NCBI GenBank assembly: GCA_029055435.1
Contig: JAIDDH010000088.1
Span: forward strand, 1 to 40,361
Direction: 5' to 3'
DNA: 40,361 bases
DNA from: Acetatifactor sp.
Lineage (GTDB): Bacteria > Bacillota > Clostridia > Lachnospirales > Lachnospiraceae
Of the stretch, positions 25,501 through 31,998 are shown piece after piece. Position 1 is the first letter of the stretch; each line of letters opens with the position of its first letter. The notes under the pieces are model-generated. The model ran no database searches, had not been told where the DNA came from, and saw only the letters and a program-made list of their open reading frames with translations. Position numbers and translations under genes: made by a program.

Positions 25501-25700
25501 GACTGGATGGCGCTGTGTTTGTGTACCCAGATACAATGCAATGTAAAATACAGCTTTTAGACCAAAGCTTTTTACAATATTGGCCCGAAACAAAGGAAAT
25601 CTGGGTAGCAGGAGAGGCGGGCGCGTATGCCTATTATATATATAGCCCTAAAGAATTGGTGGATAAATCATATGACTTGCTAAATCATACCAAAAAGTGA
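22518..25700 (+). CDS. TIR-domain membrane protein with a C-terminal beta-propeller-like region
   Basis: A 1060-residue protein. Residues about 7-115 form a TIR domain: Y-K-A-F-I-S-Y-R-H, the F-R-D-E-S-E-L-P box, then S-R-W-C-M-E92-E93-I, where a glutamate sits at the position used by NAD-cleaving TIR enzymes. A membrane helix lies at about 196-221, followed by a tandem 14-residue coiled-coil repeat (Q-N-E-R-L-Q-E-N / Q-N-E-Q-L-Q-E-N). The rest, about 300-1060, is beta-rich, with WD-like blades such as R-Y-V-Y-V-W-D-V-D-T-G and G-Y-L-R-K-Y-D-I-E-T-G. GAGAGGG precedes the ATG. It is more A/T-rich than the metabolic genes and stands alone between two terminators. TIR proteins can act in antiphage defence or signalling; which applies here is unknown. 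Confidence 0.88.
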   Translation: MDMKQYRYKAFISYRHLPLDKEVAVKLQKMLESYRLPRGLRKEKESWRIFRDESELPTSNNLSDNIREALVQSEFLIVLCSKATKESRWCMEEITFFKSLHGGTNENIITVLVDGNPSEVFPKELCTVTKWINTPEGRAVQAIEEVEPLAANIAADSVQKTLKKLRGELLRIVAPLAGCRYDDLYQRHQRRKIRQILTVSISGLTLVSVIACITTILLLVISGQNERLQENAMVISEQNEQLQENTIDISNRMASLLLENANREEAVKTILESFDYVSSPEKICGTTESILTDALYAYETSPDVKQDHVFATRGAVLGGEYNDDCSLFLAYDENRYVYVWDVDTGEVLLDYKVDEYLTELTLSAFFHGNDHVMIATPETLQEINVRESTQPEWGTTLQPRLYACARDEDTDMLLLQTYGDWETQCLAFFNPETKEFAPIYSVGEILSELSYLEGNGSGASAYWLEHLFMINDKTVDFNNGKCAVLLTCTAHSTSFVLFLDTEKEDYQLVQLPKVYGLEAAGGICFIDSDRVAVRVCGDGYFNICIVDPEGEVSGSGLYTGAGQSSLKDHVIMRKSGRENKPLLVMGVGATYLMIDLESFEIYDRRVSNAEICNIEYYKDMDEGFFVFYEDGKVYRGTADTLRHVQTVGSYVENIFVRGDDRHYAVCSGNECEIVLYSRQLDQQYHADIPFSVSDDYFIRFQYSADGSKYMYRSVADGKYYAYDAESKELIGVFEMDGSHAVLWSHYFVCSGQVVKFYDLYSGELEKSESQGLQSSTYYADFSTATGSFAEDGVYVTKDGNALFIVATDQIKKVTEEETAIVWKYEEAVHKRIADYYASHLSDDGKWIFVQMKDTDSGEKELALINLEDGSIQELLKSEDGMDIISSKYAGIAFSHDNKTAAYSEKNIIHVCSLDEMKTIKDIEAQEVQIQQMVFTPESDSIITYTADGYLRKYDIETGELTGALKLDERLHEKDLDITLTMDTENRLLLVSTKFGLDGAVFVYPDTMQCKIQLLDQSFLQYWPETKEIWVAGEAGAYAYYIYSPKELVDKSYDLLNHTKK

Positions 25701-25704
25701 GAAT

Positions 25705-25746
25705 ATCCCCCGCAGAGACGGTGTATGAAAGGTCTCTGCGGGGGAT
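25705..25746 (+). terminator. Hairpin terminator after the TIR gene
   Basis: The 15-base arms 25705-25719 and 25732-25746 pair perfectly (core CCCCCGCAGAGAC) around a 12-base loop. T residues follow loosely (TGGTATAGTTTT). It lies a few bases after the stop codon at 25700. Confidence 0.8.
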
Positions 25747-25762
25747 TGGTATAGTTTTAAAC

Positions 25763-25791
25763 TTGACAGAAAATGTATCCTATATTACAAT
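25763..25791 (+). promoter_or_regulatory. Promoter in front of the Rpn-type remnant
   Basis: TTGACA (25763-25768), a 17-bp spacer and TACAAT (25786-25791). The sequence that follows (25792-25931) is A/T-rich and contains no intact gene start, so this looks like a promoter left in front of a decayed gene. Confidence 0.6.
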
Positions 25792-25931
25792 AATACCATC
25801 TTAAATTTAAGAATTCTAAATTATAGATATTCTTATTCTAGGTTATTTCAGGTTTTCTGTGGCAGTTCTGCCATGGCAATTTTGCTGGACGATCTTGCCT
25901 TTTTCCATTTGATATGTGACAAAAACAGACA

Positions 25932-26243
25932 GTGACCATAGCGGTCATGACGGACAGTACAGAGTTGTTGGAAAGGCTGGAACAACAGACAATTGAGCAG
26001 GAAGGAGGAGAATACGATATGTGTCTGGCAATGGAGGAAATAAGACGGGATTTGATAGCCCGGGGAGAGGCGGATGGAATGGCACGAGGAAGGGCAGAAG
26101 GAAAAGCAGAAGAAATTGTTGCTATGGGGTTGGAATTTGGTCTTTCGAAGAGCGATATCCTGAACAGACTGCAAAATAAGCTGCATGTGTCCGAACAGAA
26201 GGCAGAGGAGTATCTGGGACTGTTCGGGAGCCAGATGGTGTAG
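25932..26243 (+). pseudogene. C-terminal remnant of an Rpn-type recombination-promoting nuclease
   Basis: The 103 codons match only the tail of Rpn/PD-(D/E)XK putative transposase proteins. There is an acidic helical stretch ending in M-C-L-A-M-E-E-I-R-R-D, a low-complexity R-G-E-A-D-G-M-A-R-G-R-A-E-G-K-A-E run, and a final helix-rich L-N-R-L-Q-N-K-L segment. The nuclease domain, which should occupy about 200 residues upstream, is absent. An internal ATG at 26019 has a good GGAGGAG site and could yield a 74-residue peptide, so translation of the stub is possible. Full-length relatives have a similar internal site, so this is not proof of function. It sits between the TIR gene and the ABC-F gene, an intergenic spot typical of such decaying elements. 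Confidence 0.65.
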
Positions 26244-26289
26244 TCTGTGGCTCCCGTGTGAATTCGGTATGATGATTAAGAGATGATGC

Positions 26290-27753
26290 TTAAAGGATTT
26301 GAATAATTTTTGTGGCCACCGTATCCCGGAAAAAACGGTCATGTTCTACGAATATCATGGCAGGAGAAAATTCCATGATAAGATGCTCGATCTGTATGCG
26401 GGAATAGACGTCAATAAAATTGAGAGGTTCGTCCCACACATAAAGATGGGCCTGTTCGCATAGACTTTTGGCTATCAGCACTTTTTTCTTCTGGCCGCCG
26501 GAAAAGTCGACCATGTCTTTTTCAAATTGAATCCGTTCAAAGTCCAGTTTGCGCAGAACAGCTTTGAACAGACTTTCATCTATCTGGTTTTCCCGCGCAA
26601 AATCGGATAAATTTCCCTTTAAATGTGAGGTGTCCTGCGGAACATAGGAGATCACAAGGCCGGAACTGATGGAAATCGTGCCGGTGTGTCCTATGGGAAA
26701 TCCCGCAAGGAGCTTTAATAAACTGCTCTTGCCGCTGCCGTTTTTTCCGCACAGCGCCACTCTGTCTCCGCGCTGTACGGAGAAGGAGACAGGGGCGCAG
26801 ACGGTATTCCCGTCGTAACAGATGGCAACATCCGAGAAGGAGACCAGAGTGTCAGCGCGATATGCAAGGGGTGCGAGCTTGAGGCTCTCGGCAGTCTCTT
26901 TATTTTTTAGAAGCTGTGATTTCTGTTCGATGGCCTGATTCTGTCTTGCCTCTATAGTCTTTGCGTGTTTCATCATTTTGGCGGCTTTATGTCCCACATA
27001 TCCCTTGTCGGCAGCGCCGGTCTTGGAGGCTTCCACCCGGTCGGACCAGTCTGAGGTGCGTTTTGCAGCATTCTGCAGGCGGCGGATGTCTTTTTGCAGA
27101 CGTTCCTTCTGGGCCGCCTCGGACTCCTGCTGCCTTTCAAAGTCTGCCATAAAAGAAGAAAAATTGCCGCTTAGAACTTCAATGGTCTCTCTGTTCAGCG
27201 CGAGAATATGATCCACGCAGTCGTCCAGAAAGCGCCGGTCGTGGGAGACCAGCAGAAAGCTCTTTTTCTTTTTCAGATAGGCTGCCACCAATTCTCTGGC
27301 CTTGCTGTCCAGGTGGTTTGTGGGCTCATCAATCAGCAGGAAATGTCCCTCGTTGAGGAAAAGTGCCGCCAGCAGAACTTTTGTCTGCTCGCCGTTTGAC
27401 AGTGTCTGAAAGGGTCTGTAGAGTACTTCCGAATCCATCTCAAGACAGGACAGCTCCCGCAGGAATTCCCAATCCTCGGCCACAGGACAGATTTCCTGTA
27501 GAATGTCAAGTGTCAAGCGGCTTTTATCTGCCACGGGATAAGGGAAATAATCGAATTGTACGGAACTGATGATTTTTCCGCTGTATTCGTATTTTCCCAG
27601 AAGAAGATTCAGGAAGGTGGTCTTGCCTCTGCCGTTTCGTCCGACAAAGCCCAGCTTCCAATCGGTGTCGATTTGAAAGCTCACATGATCGAATATAAGG
27701 TCATAGCTGGTGGGATAGGAAAAAGTAAGGTTTTCTATTTTAATCATTGACAT
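26290..27753 (-). CDS. Lsa-family ABC-F ribosomal protection protein
   Basis: A 487-residue protein with two ATPase domains and no membrane segments. The first has G-R-N-G-R-G-K-T (38-45), signature L-S-N-G-E-Q and Walker B L-L-I-D-E-P-T-N-H-L-D. The second has G-K-N-G-S-G-K-S, F-S-G-G-Q-K-K-K and V-W-D-E-P-L-N-F-I-D. The linker between them (about 195-300) is long, basic and helical, the part that reaches into the ribosome. The N-terminus I-K-I-E-N-L-T-F-S-Y-P and overall length match Lsa/CplR-type ABC-F proteins. Those remove lincosamides, pleuromutilins and streptogramin A from the peptidyl transferase centre. The drug range is inferred. The gene sits behind a leader peptide and attenuator (27802-28090), which supports antibiotic-inducible expression. 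GGGAGG lies 11 bases before the ATG. Confidence 0.88.
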   Translation of the reverse strand: MSMIKIENLTFSYPTSYDLIFDHVSFQIDTDWKLGFVGRNGRGKTTFLNLLLGKYEYSGKIISSVQFDYFPYPVADKSRLTLDILQEICPVAEDWEFLRELSCLEMDSEVLYRPFQTLSNGEQTKVLLAALFLNEGHFLLIDEPTNHLDSKARELVAAYLKKKKSFLLVSHDRRFLDDCVDHILALNRETIEVLSGNFSSFMADFERQQESEAAQKERLQKDIRRLQNAAKRTSDWSDRVEASKTGAADKGYVGHKAAKMMKHAKTIEARQNQAIEQKSQLLKNKETAESLKLAPLAYRADTLVSFSDVAICYDGNTVCAPVSFSVQRGDRVALCGKNGSGKSSLLKLLAGFPIGHTGTISISSGLVISYVPQDTSHLKGNLSDFARENQIDESLFKAVLRKLDFERIQFEKDMVDFSGGQKKKVLIAKSLCEQAHLYVWDEPLNFIDVYSRIQIEHLIMEFSPAMIFVEHDRFFRDTVATKIIQIL

Positions 27754-27801
27754 AATTTAAGTCCTCCCAATATAGTTTAGGTAATTTTTTTGAATAAATA
27801 A

Positions 27802-27831
27802 GAGCCGCAGGAAAGTCAATTCCTGCAGCTC
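27802..27831 (-). terminator. Attenuator terminator in the ABC-F leader
   Basis: On the minus strand GAGCTGCAGGAA (27820-27831) pairs with TTCCTGCGGCTC (27802-27813), with one G-T pair, around a short loop, and is followed by TTATTTATTC. It lies between the leader peptide and the ABC-F start, so it would stop transcription unless an upstream structure prevents it. Confidence 0.8.
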
Positions 27832-27897
27832 GTCATAGCGTCATAATATAGCCGCCGCTTTAAGAAACGGCAATAAACGAATGTAGAGTGGGATATT

Positions 27898-27978
27898 CTT
27901 TAACTTTCTTGCGAGAAACGCAATTGTACCGTAAGACAGTACGATTGCCTGATTGTTTTATCTGCAAGAAAAGTTAAA
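27898..27978 (-). promoter_or_regulatory. Leader RNA stem that can sequester the leader-peptide region
   Basis: On the minus strand TTTAACTTTTCTTGC (27964-27978), inside the leader peptide coding sequence, can pair with GCAAGAAAGTTAAAG (27898-27912). A smaller hairpin, CAATCGTAC with GTACAATTG, lies between them. A ribosome stalled on the leader peptide would open this stem and could release the distal strand to compete with the terminator at 27802-27831. Confidence 0.65.
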
Positions 27979-27981
27979 CAT
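27958..27981 (-). CDS. Leader peptide MFNFSCR of the ABC-F gene
   Basis: This is a seven-codon open frame (Met-Phe-Asn-Phe-Ser-Cys-Arg, TAA). Its own ribosome binding site, AGGTGGAGGC, lies directly upstream on the minus strand. It is followed by alternative RNA stems, a terminator and the Lsa-type gene. Short leaders of this kind precede many antibiotic-inducible ABC-F genes, where drug-stalled ribosomes on the leader cause anti-termination. The coding sequence is too short for homology, so the call rests on position, ribosome binding site and the pairing of its codons with a downstream strand. Confidence 0.65.
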   Translation of the reverse strand: MFNFSCR

Positions 27982-28062
27982 GCCTCCACCTCTTTCTTTG
28001 AATGTATCGTCGAATGTATTATCAAACGCATCACCCGGTTGTTTTGGGGATGTGATAAAGCT

Positions 28063-28090
28063 ATTATAGCATGAATTCAGAAAAAAGCAA
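28063..28090 (-). promoter_or_regulatory. Promoter of the ABC-F leader transcript
   Basis: Minus-strand TTGCTT (28085-28090), a 16-bp spacer and a perfect TATAAT (28063-28068) with TGC before it as an extended -10 box. It lies about 310 bases upstream of the ABC-F start, which leaves a long regulatory leader. It is back to back with the promoter at 28101. Confidence 0.75.
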
Positions 28091-28100
28091 GAGTGGCCTA

Positions 28101-28129
28101 TTGCCTGTCATCCCCAAAATCGGTATAAT
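28101..28129 (+). promoter_or_regulatory. Promoter of the GH28 operon
   Basis: TTGCCT (28101-28106), a 17-bp spacer and a perfect TATAAT (28124-28129), 93 bases before the start at 28222. Only 10 bp separate its -35 box from that of the divergent ABC-F promoter. Confidence 0.75.
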
Positions 28130-28221
28130 GTCTATATAAGTGAATTGGGTGGTTCTGGTATTTCGCAAACACCTGACCGGAATTAGGAAGAAACTAAAAT
28201 AGAAAGAATGAGGTATGAGCG

Positions 28222-28743
28222 ATGGAACTGAAAGAAAAACTGCAAAAGGCTCTGCAGGCTGTGGAGAACGGCGATGCAGCGGCAGCGGGGGAGGCTGTGT
28301 CTGAGTTGAAAGCACTGCCCAGAACAGCGGAGGGTGTTTTTGATCTGAAGGCTGTGGATGAGGATGTGTGGAAGGCGGCCGGTCTTGTCTATCCGGTGTA
28401 TGTGGCGTATGAGACTGTCTGCAACAAGAAGGAAGGGTATCCTGATTTAATTGCACAGATGCGGGCATGGGACGGTATGCTGAAGAAGGATTATACTTTT
28501 GCCAATGCCGCCAAAGCAGCGGACATGTGGATACATACCATTCAGCGCATGAGCCCTGAGATTTATGAGTATTACAGAGAGCTCATGGATATTTTCAAAG
28601 CCAATGTGCGCGAGACGCTGGCTAAGTTTTATGATACGGATGCCGTGAGGGATGCTGCGGATGCGGAGCTGTTTAAGGCTGCGGTGCTGCAGGCCTGTGC
28701 GTCGGATATTCTGTTGGCCGAAAAATACGAGAAGAGAGTTTAG
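28222..28743 (+). CDS. Unrecognised helical protein, first gene of the GH28 operon
   Basis: A 173-residue, almost entirely helical protein without signal peptide or membrane segment. It starts M-E-L-K-E-K-L-Q-K-A and has an Ala/Glu-rich N-terminal third. The more conserved-looking middle contains A-A-D-M-W-I-H-T-I-Q-R-M-S-P-E-I and Y-Y-R-E-L-M-D-I-F-K. GAGG lies eight bases before the ATG, and a strong promoter precedes it. The stop lies 35 bases before the polygalacturonase start, so the two are likely cotranscribed. I do not recognise the family. A role in handling pectin oligomers or the GH28 enzyme is suggested only by position. Confidence 0.75.
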   Translation: MELKEKLQKALQAVENGDAAAAGEAVSELKALPRTAEGVFDLKAVDEDVWKAAGLVYPVYVAYETVCNKKEGYPDLIAQMRAWDGMLKKDYTFANAAKAADMWIHTIQRMSPEIYEYYRELMDIFKANVRETLAKFYDTDAVRDAADAELFKAAVLQACASDILLAEKYEKRV

Positions 28744-28778
28744 CAGGCTGCATAAGCGGCAGATAGGAGATAGAATCT

Positions 28779-30365
28779 ATGGAAATCAAGCATATTATGA
28801 GCACAGCCAGAAGCGCTACCATCGAGATCGCAGACGGCGGCAGACATTTTACGAAAAAACCTTATGTAGTATGTGTAAACGGTGAGAGTCATGGAGTGAC
28901 GGACAGAACCATCACCTCTTTATTTGATCTGATTCCCGATACAAAGCAGTTGGTGGAGGTGTTCGCATGTGAGGACGAGGCTGCTGGCACAAAGGGTGAG
29001 AAGCTGGGAGAGCTCAGCTTTAAGACCGAGTATGAGTTTGTGACATTAAATGTAAAGAAGTTCGGCGCGAAGGGCGACGGAGAGCATGATGACACTCATT
29101 TTATCCAGGCGGCAATCATGGCCTGTCCCACAAACAGCCGAGTGTATTTCCCTGCGGGCACCTATCGGATTACCAGCCTGTTTTTGAAGAGCCATACCAG
29201 ACTGGAGCTGGCGGAGGGAGCAGAGCTTCTGGCTTTCACGGATCGGGCCAAGTTTCCCACTTTCCCCGCCATGATTGAGAGTTATGATGAGACTGGCGAG
29301 TACAATCTGGGCACCTGGGAGGGGAATCCTCTGCCCATGTTCTCCGGCATCATCTGCGGTGTGGGTGTGGAGGATGTGGTGATTTACGGCAGAGGCACCA
29401 TCAACGGCAATGCCTCGAAGGAAAACTGGTGGCACAATCCCAAGGTGATGAATATTGCCTTCAGGCCGAGATTGTTCTTTATCAGCGGATGCAGGGATAT
29501 CACGCTGCAGGGTGTGAAATTCTGCAATTCCCCTTCCTGGACGCTGCATCCTTATTTCAGCGACAATCTGCGCTTTATCGGTCTCACGGTACAGAATCCT
29601 TCGGATTCGCCCAACACCGACGGCCTTGACCCTGAGTCCTGCAAGAATGTGGAGATACTGGGTGTGAGATTTTCTCTGGGTGACGACTGTATCGCCGTAA
29701 AGAGCGGTAAGATTTATATGGGTAGAAAGCATAAAACGCCCTCCGAGAATATCCATATCCGCCAGTGCCTCATGGAGAATGGCCACGGTGCTGTGACATT
29801 GGGCAGCGAGATGGCAGGCGGCGTGGTGAATCTGATCGTGGAGGACTGCATTTTCCGTCACACAGACAGAGGCCTGCGCATCAAGACCCGCAGAGGCCGG
29901 GGCAAGGATGCGATTTTGAGCAATATCATTTTCCGTAATCTGACCTTGGATCATGTGATGACGCCCCTTGTGGTAAATGCATTCTATTTCTGCGATCCCG
30001 ACGGTAAGACACAGTATGTCCAGTCGAGGGAGCCTTATCCTGTGGATGACAGAACCCCTGCCATCAAGAAGATGGTGTTTGAAAACATGGACTGCACCAA
30101 CTGTCATGTGGCAGCAGGCTACTTTGACGGTCTGCCCGAGGCTAAAATTGAGGAGATTTATATGAAAAATATCTCCATCAGCTATGCGGAGGACGCCAAG
30201 TGCGATGTGCCCGCCATGTCGGAGGGAGTGGAGAAGAGCAGTAAGCGAGGATTGTTTGCGCGGAATGTTTCCAGGCTGACGCTGGACAATGTGAAGATCA
30301 TCGGGCAGGCAGGCGAGGCCTATGAGCTTATCGGTGTGGATGATCTGGAGCAGTACGGGGAATAA
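28779..30365 (+). CDS. Glycoside hydrolase family 28 (polygalacturonase-type)
   Basis: A 528-residue enzyme with a short N-terminal domain and a right-handed beta-helix. All four GH28 motifs are visible: N279-T-D281-G-L-D, G301-D302-D303-C-I-A-V-K-S-G, N334-G-H336-G-A-V-T-L-G-S and R367-I-K369-T. D281, D302 and D303 are the expected catalytic acids. It would cleave alpha-1,4-galacturonosyl bonds of pectin, probably on imported oligomers, since no signal peptide is seen at the N-terminus. Exo-action or activity on rhamnogalacturonan is equally possible. AGGAGA precedes the ATG at 28779. It lies between the unknown helical protein and a TIM-barrel enzyme, and its product could feed uxaC-uxaB-uxaA. 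Confidence 0.92.
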   Translation: MEIKHIMSTARSATIEIADGGRHFTKKPYVVCVNGESHGVTDRTITSLFDLIPDTKQLVEVFACEDEAAGTKGEKLGELSFKTEYEFVTLNVKKFGAKGDGEHDDTHFIQAAIMACPTNSRVYFPAGTYRITSLFLKSHTRLELAEGAELLAFTDRAKFPTFPAMIESYDETGEYNLGTWEGNPLPMFSGIICGVGVEDVVIYGRGTINGNASKENWWHNPKVMNIAFRPRLFFISGCRDITLQGVKFCNSPSWTLHPYFSDNLRFIGLTVQNPSDSPNTDGLDPESCKNVEILGVRFSLGDDCIAVKSGKIYMGRKHKTPSENIHIRQCLMENGHGAVTLGSEMAGGVVNLIVEDCIFRHTDRGLRIKTRRGRGKDAILSNIIFRNLTLDHVMTPLVVNAFYFCDPDGKTQYVQSREPYPVDDRTPAIKKMVFENMDCTNCHVAAGYFDGLPEAKIEEIYMKNISISYAEDAKCDVPAMSEGVEKSSKRGLFARNVSRLTLDNVKIIGQAGEAYELIGVDDLEQYGE

Positions 30366-30404
30366 GAATGATCTGAGAATTATGAAGCTAAATATTGAAT
30401 GATG

Positions 30405-30418
30405 CCCGCTTTAGCGGG
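30405..30418 (+). other. Small hairpin just upstream of the TIM-barrel gene
   Basis: CCCGCT-TT-AGCGGG is a perfect 6-bp stem, followed directly by TTGGAGG, the ribosome binding site of the next gene. It may be a weak terminator or an mRNA processing or stability element between the GH28 and TIM-barrel genes. Confidence 0.5.
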
Positions 30419-30432
30419 TTGGAGGTGCAGAT

Positions 30433-31269
30433 ATGCAATTAGGAATCAGATTACATGACACAAAAAAGCTTCCTTTTGAGGAGCGGATTGCAGATGTGAG
30501 TCAGTTGGGCTTCAAGTGCGGGCATCTGGCGCTGGCGAAAGTGATAAGCGAGTTTCCCACAACGGATGAGGCGCTGACGCCGGGACTTGCCATGTATCTT
30601 AAGAATGTGTTTGCGAAGAACCATGTGGATATTGCGGTGCTGGGATGCTATCTGAATCTGGCCAATCCCAATCCTGAGAAGCTTCAGCAGATTACCCATC
30701 GCTATATGGCGCATATCCGTTTTGCGTCGTGGCTTGGCTGCGGCGTTGTGGGAACGGAGACCGGTGCGCCCAACGAGAGCTATACCCATGTGCCGGAATG
30801 CCATGGGGAGGAGGCGCTGCAGACCTTTATCAAGAATCTGCGCCCTGTGGTACAGTATGCGGAGCAGATGGGCGTGGTGATGGCGATTGAGCCTGTGTGG
30901 AAGCATATCGTGTGCAACCCCGCCAGAGCAAGGCGGGTGCTGGACGAGATCAATTCTCCCAATCTGCAGATTATCCTGGACCCTGTCAATCTTCTGGATA
31001 TCTGTAATTACAAGGATCAGGTGGCCATTGTGGACGAGGCGATAGAAGTGCTGGGGCCGGATGTTGCCATGGTGCATTTGAAGGATTTTGTGGTGGAAGG
31101 AGATAAGCTGGTGTCTGTGGGCGCAGGTCTGGGACAGATGGACTATACTTCCGTCATAAAATTCATGAAGACCAGAAAGCCGTTTATACATGCAACACTG
31201 GAGAACACCACGCCGGAGAATAATCTGCAGGTGAAGGAGTTTGTGCAGAATCTGTACGACAACGCCTGA
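30433..31269 (+). CDS. Sugar phosphate isomerase/epimerase-like TIM-barrel protein
   Basis: A 278-residue protein of the AP-endonuclease-2/xylose isomerase-like family. Candidate metal ligands lie in the expected order: Glu in M-A-I-E-P-V-W, Asp in I-I-L-D-P-V-N, His in M-V-H-L-K-D-F and Glu in H-A-T-L-E-N-T. Such enzymes isomerise or epimerise keto sugars or act on inositols; the substrate cannot be read directly. It follows the GH28 gene by 67 bases and has a good GGAGG site, so it probably belongs to the same operon. In that setting a step on a galacturonate or rhamnose derivative is plausible, but this is inference. Length is normal and the protein is cytosolic. Confidence 0.85.
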   Translation: MQLGIRLHDTKKLPFEERIADVSQLGFKCGHLALAKVISEFPTTDEALTPGLAMYLKNVFAKNHVDIAVLGCYLNLANPNPEKLQQITHRYMAHIRFASWLGCGVVGTETGAPNESYTHVPECHGEEALQTFIKNLRPVVQYAEQMGVVMAIEPVWKHIVCNPARARRVLDEINSPNLQIILDPVNLLDICNYKDQVAIVDEAIEVLGPDVAMVHLKDFVVEGDKLVSVGAGLGQMDYTSVIKFMKTRKPFIHATLENTTPENNLQVKEFVQNLYDNA

Positions 31270-31302
31270 GAGTAAGTTAATGGAAATAGAGGATTGAGTG
31301 AT

Positions 31303-31998
31303 ATGAAGAAATTGCAGAGCCGGGGAAGGCGTCTTATCCTGTGGTTTGCGATGCTTGCGGTGGTTTTATATGCGGGCTGCGGCATCGTGACGACGGGAGA
31401 CAAAGCACAGCAGGAAATGATAGATCAGGCCATAGCTCAGGCTGCCTCAGCGGCGGCTGAGAAAGCGGCCGCAAAGGAATCATCTCAGGAGGCAGGGGGA
31501 TTCGTGGAGATGCCCTCTGTGACTGAGGAAGATGGATTCGTGGAGATACCCTCCGTGGCCGAGGAAGATGGATTCGTGGAGATACTCTCCGTATCTCCGG
31601 AAGACGAGTCCGGGCAGCCGTCCATTTTGCTGCCGGAGTCGGAGCTGATAGAGCTGTTGGATGAGGACGGCAGCTATACTACCTGTGAGGATGTGGCGCT
31701 TTATCTGGAAATTTATGAAAAGCTTCCCGGCAATTTCATCACTAAGCAGGAAGCCAGAAATCTGGGCTGGGAGGGCGGTTCGCTGGAGGCCTATGCTCCG
31801 GGAAAGTGTATTGGAGGCGATAAATTCGGCAATTATGAGGGACTTTTGCCGGAGGCGGAAGGCCGAAGCTACAAGGAGTGCGACATCGACACGCTGGGAG
31901 CTGACAGCCGTGGTGCAAAACGCATTGTCTATTCCAACGACGGGCTGATTTATTATACGGAGGACCATTATGCCAGCTTTACGCTTATGTATAATTGA
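31303..31998 (+). CDS. Barnase-family ribonuclease carried as a lipoprotein
   Basis: From the ATG at 31303 the protein has 231 residues. The N-terminus is a signal peptide with basic start, hydrophobic core and L-Y-A-G-C26 as a slightly unusual lipobox. A linker follows with three tandem 12-residue repeats (G-F-V-E-I-P-S-V-x-E-E-D). The last 105 residues align with barnase: L-P-G-N-F-I-T-K-Q-E-A, A-P-G-K-C-I-G-G-D-K-F, and the active-site residues E192 (barnase E73), R203 (R83), R207 (R87) and H222 (H102), all present. It should be an active RNase exported to the cell surface. Barnase itself is a free secreted enzyme, so the lipid anchor and repeat linker are unusual. A barstar gene follows 322 bases downstream. 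Confidence 0.88.
   Translation: MKKLQSRGRRLILWFAMLAVVLYAGCGIVTTGDKAQQEMIDQAIAQAASAAAEKAAAKESSQEAGGFVEMPSVTEEDGFVEIPSVAEEDGFVEILSVSPEDESGQPSILLPESELIELLDEDGSYTTCEDVALYLEIYEKLPGNFITKQEARNLGWEGGSLEAYAPGKCIGGDKFGNYEGLLPEAEGRSYKECDIDTLGADSRGAKRIVYSNDGLIYYTEDHYASFTLMYN
31498..31605 (+). repeat. 36-bp tandem repeat, three units, within the barnase gene
   Basis: Three in-frame copies (31498-31533, 31534-31569, 31570-31605) encode G-F-V-E-I-P-S-V-x-E-E-D with small changes. The first two are nearly identical at DNA level, so expansion or contraction by slippage is likely. The repeat forms the acidic spacer between lipid anchor and RNase domain. Confidence 0.85.

Noticed and set aside
31498..31605. 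CRISPR-like array
   Set aside because: The repeats are tandem without spacers and encode protein in frame. The repeat at 40179-40345 is likewise coding, and no cas gene is seen.
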